Source of the DNA: Bacteroidales bacterium | Lineage (GTDB): Bacteria > Bacteroidota > Bacteroidia > Bacteroidales > UBA3824 | Direction: 5' to 3' | Assembly: GCA_024413595.1 (NCBI GenBank) | Contig: JAKSUC010000032.1 | Location: forward strand, 1 to 37,495 | Length of the DNA stretch: 37,495 nucleotides | Part shown: piece after piece, positions 34,672 to 37,495 of the stretch | Layout: every line of letters starts with the position of its first letter | Numbering within the stretch: position 1 is the stretch's first letter | Position numbers and translations under genes: made by a program | Notes under the pieces: generated by a model | Told to the model about the DNA's origin: nothing | What the model saw: only the letters and a program-made list of their open reading frames with translations | Database searches by the model: none

Positions 34672-35625
34672 ATGTTAACTACTAATATTAAAATAGGATT
34701 TGTAATACTTCATTATCAAGCATTTGATATGACAATTAAATGCGTAGATAATTTATTATATAAATTCAGTTCTAAAAATATAATAATTGTTTTAATTGAT
34801 AATGCATCTCCAAATAAGTCATGTATTGATTTATGTAATAAATATCAAAATAATGAAATAGTTAAAATTATTCAATCTGATATTAATCTCGGTTTTGCTA
34901 AAGGTAACAATTTAGGGTATGATTATCTAAAAAGCAATTATAATTTAGATTTTATGATTGTTATGAATAGTGATGTTATTATAAATCAGGATGATTTTAT
35001 AGAAAAAATATATGAAATCTATAATAAAAATGATTTTGCAGTTTTAGGTCCATCTATTTTTGCACCTTCGATAAGTCTTTATCAAAATCCTGGTCCTCTT
35101 AAATTTGCAAATATTCAACAAACAAAACAGTTTATTAAAAGATATAAAAAATTCATTATTAATGATTATAAAAATTATTATCTTTTAAAAATTTTACATT
35201 ATTTAGTTTTTTGGTGGGCTAAACCTATTTATAAATTTATATTTAAGAATAAAACAACTAAATATAATGTTAAAAATCAGCCAAATTTGACACAAATTAA
35301 ATCAATAAAAAATATTAACGAAGTGGAAAATTCTGTACTTTGTGGTGCTTGTTATATTTTTTCCAAAGATTTTATTGATAACCGAAATTATTGTTTTTAT
35401 CCAAAAACTTTTCTTTATTTTGAAGAACAAATTTTGGCATACCAATGTAATAAACTTAGTTTAAAAATGCTTTATTCTCCTAATATTGAAGTAATTCACT
35501 ATCTTGATGTTTCGTCAGAACAATCTGATGATAATAAAAGAAATAGATATCTTAATATGTGGAGGCATAATATTAAATCTGCGAAAATTTATTTAGATTT
35601 ATTGATTAACAACAAACTTGAATAA
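34672..35625 (+). CDS. Family 2 glycosyltransferase, rhamnosyltransferase-like
   Basis: The 317-residue protein has IGFVILHYQAFDMTIKCVDN, IVLIDNASPNKS and INLGFAKGNNLGYDYLK, the signature of the rhamnosyl-type GT2 subgroup. FMIVMNSDVII supplies the Asp pair. LCGACYIFSKDFID and LYFEEQILAYQCNK are the acceptor-side block. About residues 155-215 form a Lys/Phe-rich insert (YLLKILHYLVFWWAKPIYKF) longer than in the gene at 25834, probably membrane-apposed. It is 31 bases after the previous gene and 4 bases before the RgpF-like gene. Very AT-rich. Confidence 0.88.
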   Translation: MLTTNIKIGFVILHYQAFDMTIKCVDNLLYKFSSKNIIIVLIDNASPNKSCIDLCNKYQNNEIVKIIQSDINLGFAKGNNLGYDYLKSNYNLDFMIVMNSDVIINQDDFIEKIYEIYNKNDFAVLGPSIFAPSISLYQNPGPLKFANIQQTKQFIKRYKKFIINDYKNYYLLKILHYLVFWWAKPIYKFIFKNKTTKYNVKNQPNLTQIKSIKNINEVENSVLCGACYIFSKDFIDNRNYCFYPKTFLYFEEQILAYQCNKLSLKMLYSPNIEVIHYLDVSSEQSDDNKRNRYLNMWRHNIKSAKIYLDLLINNKLE

Positions 35626-35629
35626 TTTT

Positions 35630-36556
35630 ATGTTTAAAACTATAAAACATTTTATAGGTTCTTTTTTCTCAAAAGAAACAAGAGAAAATGTTATATTATT
35701 TTTTAAGTCTAAAAACACTCGTAAAAATTTAATTAGAAAATTACGCATCAATAAATTTTCTAAGAATAACTGTTTTTATATAAGTCATGAAAATTTAATT
35801 AATTATCCTACTACTAAAATTGCTATTCAAATACATATTTTTTATATTGATTTATTATCAGAATTGTATTCTTATATTCAATCTATAACTATAAATTATG
35901 ATTTGTATATATCAACATCTGATAATGAGAAAATGAAAATAATTAAATCATTTTTTTACGAAAAAAAACTATTTTCTAAAAAAATAACTATACAAGTAGT
36001 TGAAAACAGAGGTCGTGATGTTTGGCCTTTTTTAAAAATAATGTATCCTATATATTCAAAATATGATTATATTGTTCATATTCATACTAAGAAAAGTGTA
36101 ACTCAAGGAGAACGTGGAAATTCTTGGCGAAAATATTTATTTCAAAATATATTGGGTGAAAAACATTATTTTGATAATGTCATAAAATTCCTTTATGATA
36201 ATCCTTTGATTGGATTTGTTTCGCCTCCTCCTTTTAATGATGATAGTATGTATTGGGCTTATTTTACTTCAAGAACTAATAAATATGATTTAAAAAAATT
36301 ATATGATTTTTTGAATATTATTGGTGTTGTAAAATATAAAACAAATCCATTAAAATATCAATTTCCAGCAGGTAATATGTTTATTGCAAAAGTTGATGCT
36401 ATTAAACAAATTTTTGAACACAACTTTTTGTATAATGATTTCCCAATAGAATTAAATCAACAAGGAGGTACTTTACAACATACTATAGAACATTGTTGGC
36501 ATTATTTAGTGGATTATAATAATTATAAATATTGTGAAATTTTTAATATCAATTAA
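35630..36556 (+). CDS. RgpF-like rhamnan synthesis protein
   Basis: The 308-residue protein matches the rhamnan synthesis F family: IQVVENRGRDVWPFLKIM (about residues 118-135), then YDYIVHIHTKKSVTQGERGN and GFVSPPPFNDDSMYWAYF. Late motifs are FPAGNMFIAKVDAIKQIFE and QHTIEHCWHYLVDY. RgpF-type proteins add side-chain or backbone sugars in rhamnose-containing polysaccharides, and the fold is considered a glycosyltransferase. The ATG at 35630 (MFKTIKHFIGSFF) avoids an 8-base overlap with the upstream gene that the ATG at 35618 would cause; either is possible. It is 2 bases before the next gene. Confidence 0.85.
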   Translation: MFKTIKHFIGSFFSKETRENVILFFKSKNTRKNLIRKLRINKFSKNNCFYISHENLINYPTTKIAIQIHIFYIDLLSELYSYIQSITINYDLYISTSDNEKMKIIKSFFYEKKLFSKKITIQVVENRGRDVWPFLKIMYPIYSKYDYIVHIHTKKSVTQGERGNSWRKYLFQNILGEKHYFDNVIKFLYDNPLIGFVSPPPFNDDSMYWAYFTSRTNKYDLKKLYDFLNIIGVVKYKTNPLKYQFPAGNMFIAKVDAIKQIFEHNFLYNDFPIELNQQGGTLQHTIEHCWHYLVDYNNYKYCEIFNIN

Positions 36557-36558
36557 TA

Positions 36559-37323
36559 ATGAAACTTGAAAATCTGACATTATTATTAAGAGATGGTTTG
36601 GCAAATAGAATGCGTGTTATAGCTTCAATTGCTCATTTTGCTAAACAAGGCGTTCAAATAAAAGTGCTTTGGCTTATGAATTGGGCTTTAAATTGTGAAT
36701 ATGAAAAATTATTTTGTCCAATTGATGGTTTTGTATTTATTAATATTAAAAATGAACCTAGAATGTTTCATTCGTATCAAAATAATATTATAAAAAGATA
36801 TATTTCTAAAATTTATAATAAATTAAAAGGATATGATTATGTTTTCACTAAAGGAGAAACTAATGTTCCTTTGCAATTAAAACCAATTTTTGATAATTAT
36901 CAAAATGTTTATGTTGCAATGTGTTATTGTTTAACTGATAAAGAAGATTATTCTATTTTTAAACCTTCAACTCACGTTTGTGATATTTTAAATCATTTTA
37001 ATTTTAATAATTATATTGGAATTCATATTCGAAGAGGAGATCATATTAGCTCTACTGATAAATCGCCTATCAATCTATTTATAGATTATATTGACAATAT
37101 GTCAAATAATGAAAAAATTTATATTGCTACAGACTCTCCTGATTTAAAATATTTACTAACAAAAATTTATAGTCCTGAAAGAATTATATCAAATACATTT
37201 GTTTTAGATAGAAACTCATCAAAAGGTATAATTTATGCTTATGTAGATATGTTAATTCTTTCAAAATCAAAGTTTATTATTGGCTCTCAATATTCAAGTT
37301 TTGATGAGGTAGTAGCTAATTAG
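36559..37323 (+). CDS. Fucosyltransferase-like protein (HxRRxD superfamily), paralogue of 27682
   Basis: This 254-residue protein has HIRRGD at residues 156-161, an N-terminal GLANRMRVIAS loop, IYIATDSPDLKYLL and FIIGSQYSSFDEVV. It aligns along its whole length with the gene at 27682 but uses strongly T-ended codons, and it stops about 12 residues earlier at the C-terminus. The two genes are 9 kb apart in the same orientation. By family it should use GDP-fucose. It is the last complete gene of the window, 34 bases before the MBOAT fragment. Confidence 0.75.
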   Translation: MKLENLTLLLRDGLANRMRVIASIAHFAKQGVQIKVLWLMNWALNCEYEKLFCPIDGFVFINIKNEPRMFHSYQNNIIKRYISKIYNKLKGYDYVFTKGETNVPLQLKPIFDNYQNVYVAMCYCLTDKEDYSIFKPSTHVCDILNHFNFNNYIGIHIRRGDHISSTDKSPINLFIDYIDNMSNNEKIYIATDSPDLKYLLTKIYSPERIISNTFVLDRNSSKGIIYAYVDMLILSKSKFIIGSQYSSFDEVVAN

Positions 37324-37357
37324 GTAATATTAAACTAATTAAATTAAGTATTTGATT

Positions 37358-37495
37358 ATGCAATTATTAAATCGAGTTATTAGGTTTATTTATGTTTTAT
37401 TTCTTAAATTATTTGACAAAATTTTCGGATTTAAATTTATGGAAAACTTTAATTATCCTTATATATCTAAATCAATTACTGAATTTTGGAGGCGG
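37358..37495 (+). CDS. MBOAT-type O-acyltransferase, partial at window edge and apparently lacking its N-terminal part
   Basis: From ATG 37358 the frame is open to the edge (46 codons). MENFNYPYISKSITEFWRR is the strongly conserved central motif of AlgI/DltB-type membrane O-acyltransferases, just before the catalytic-His region. In family members it sits around residue 300 after many membrane helices; here only 27 residues (MQLLNRVIRFIYVLFLKLFD...) precede it. The upstream 34 bases and the preceding gene hold no further MBOAT sequence. The gene is therefore either a 5'-truncated remnant or a rearranged fusion. An intact protein would acylate exported glycan together with an SGNH partner. Confidence 0.7.
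   Translation, partial: MQLLNRVIRFIYVLFLKLFDKIFGFKFMENFNYPYISKSITEFWRR

Noticed and set aside
17159..37495. CRISPR array, tRNA attachment site, integrase or insertion sequence bounding the island
   Set aside because: I found no regularly spaced repeats, no cloverleaf-like segment and no integrase or transposase open frame in this region.

Overview
The window is a low-GC stretch of a Bacteroidota chromosome, most likely order Bacteroidales. Three things point there. Several genes are preceded by the Bacteroidota promoter form (TTG or TTTG, about 19-20 bases, then TAnnTTTG) and starts lack strong Shine-Dalgarno sequences. A PorZ-like protein of the type IX secretion system (T9SS) is present. 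The MetRS carries KISTS in place of KMSKS, and MnmD is a stand-alone enzyme. TGA is an ordinary stop here (radC and ruvC end with it).

Layout. 1-1.97 kb, all minus strand: a truncated AAA-ATPase-like gene, two look-alike short units with promoter-like boxes and terminator hairpins (candidate small RNAs), and a lone family-2 glycosyltransferase (GT2). 2.1-7.6 kb: rpsT, radC, an Rpn-type PD-(D/E)XK gene, manC (minus) and metG. 7.7-14.8 kb: a tight plus-strand operon of a coiled-coil membrane protein, an RND/MMPL exporter, a polyprenyl synthase, ruvC and porZ. 14.8-16.9 kb: mnmD and dacB, minus strand, overlapping by one base.

17.2-37.5 kb is a surface-polysaccharide island. It opens with an O-antigen ABC exporter (wzm, wzt) and a GT9 transferase. 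xseB-xseA follow, and directly behind them runs a long chain of glycosyltransferase genes: many GT2, two HxRRxD fucosyltransferase-like paralogues, a GT32, an RgpF-like protein and an unassigned probable GT. A lipid-anchored or membrane-anchored SGNH-type protein and, at the window edge, a fragment of an MBOAT O-acyltransferase suggest acyl decoration. gpmI sits inside the island on the opposite strand. No initiating sugar-phosphate transferase, polymerase or nucleotide-sugar gene is seen in the island; only manC, about 12 kb upstream of wzm, supplies an activated sugar.

The island shows active turnover. One GT2 gene has a TGA exactly where the neighbouring gene pattern predicts coding. The last 30-odd codons of a lost glycosyltransferase survive as a scar. 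The MBOAT gene starts about two thirds of the way into the family's normal sequence. Two gene pairs are duplicated within the island. I found no CRISPR array, tRNA, rRNA, insertion sequence or phage gene. I do not see a clearly new multi-gene system; the most promising undescribed items are the paired short transcription units at 0.75-1.16 kb, the unassigned GT at 28.5 kb and the decay/duplication pattern of the island.
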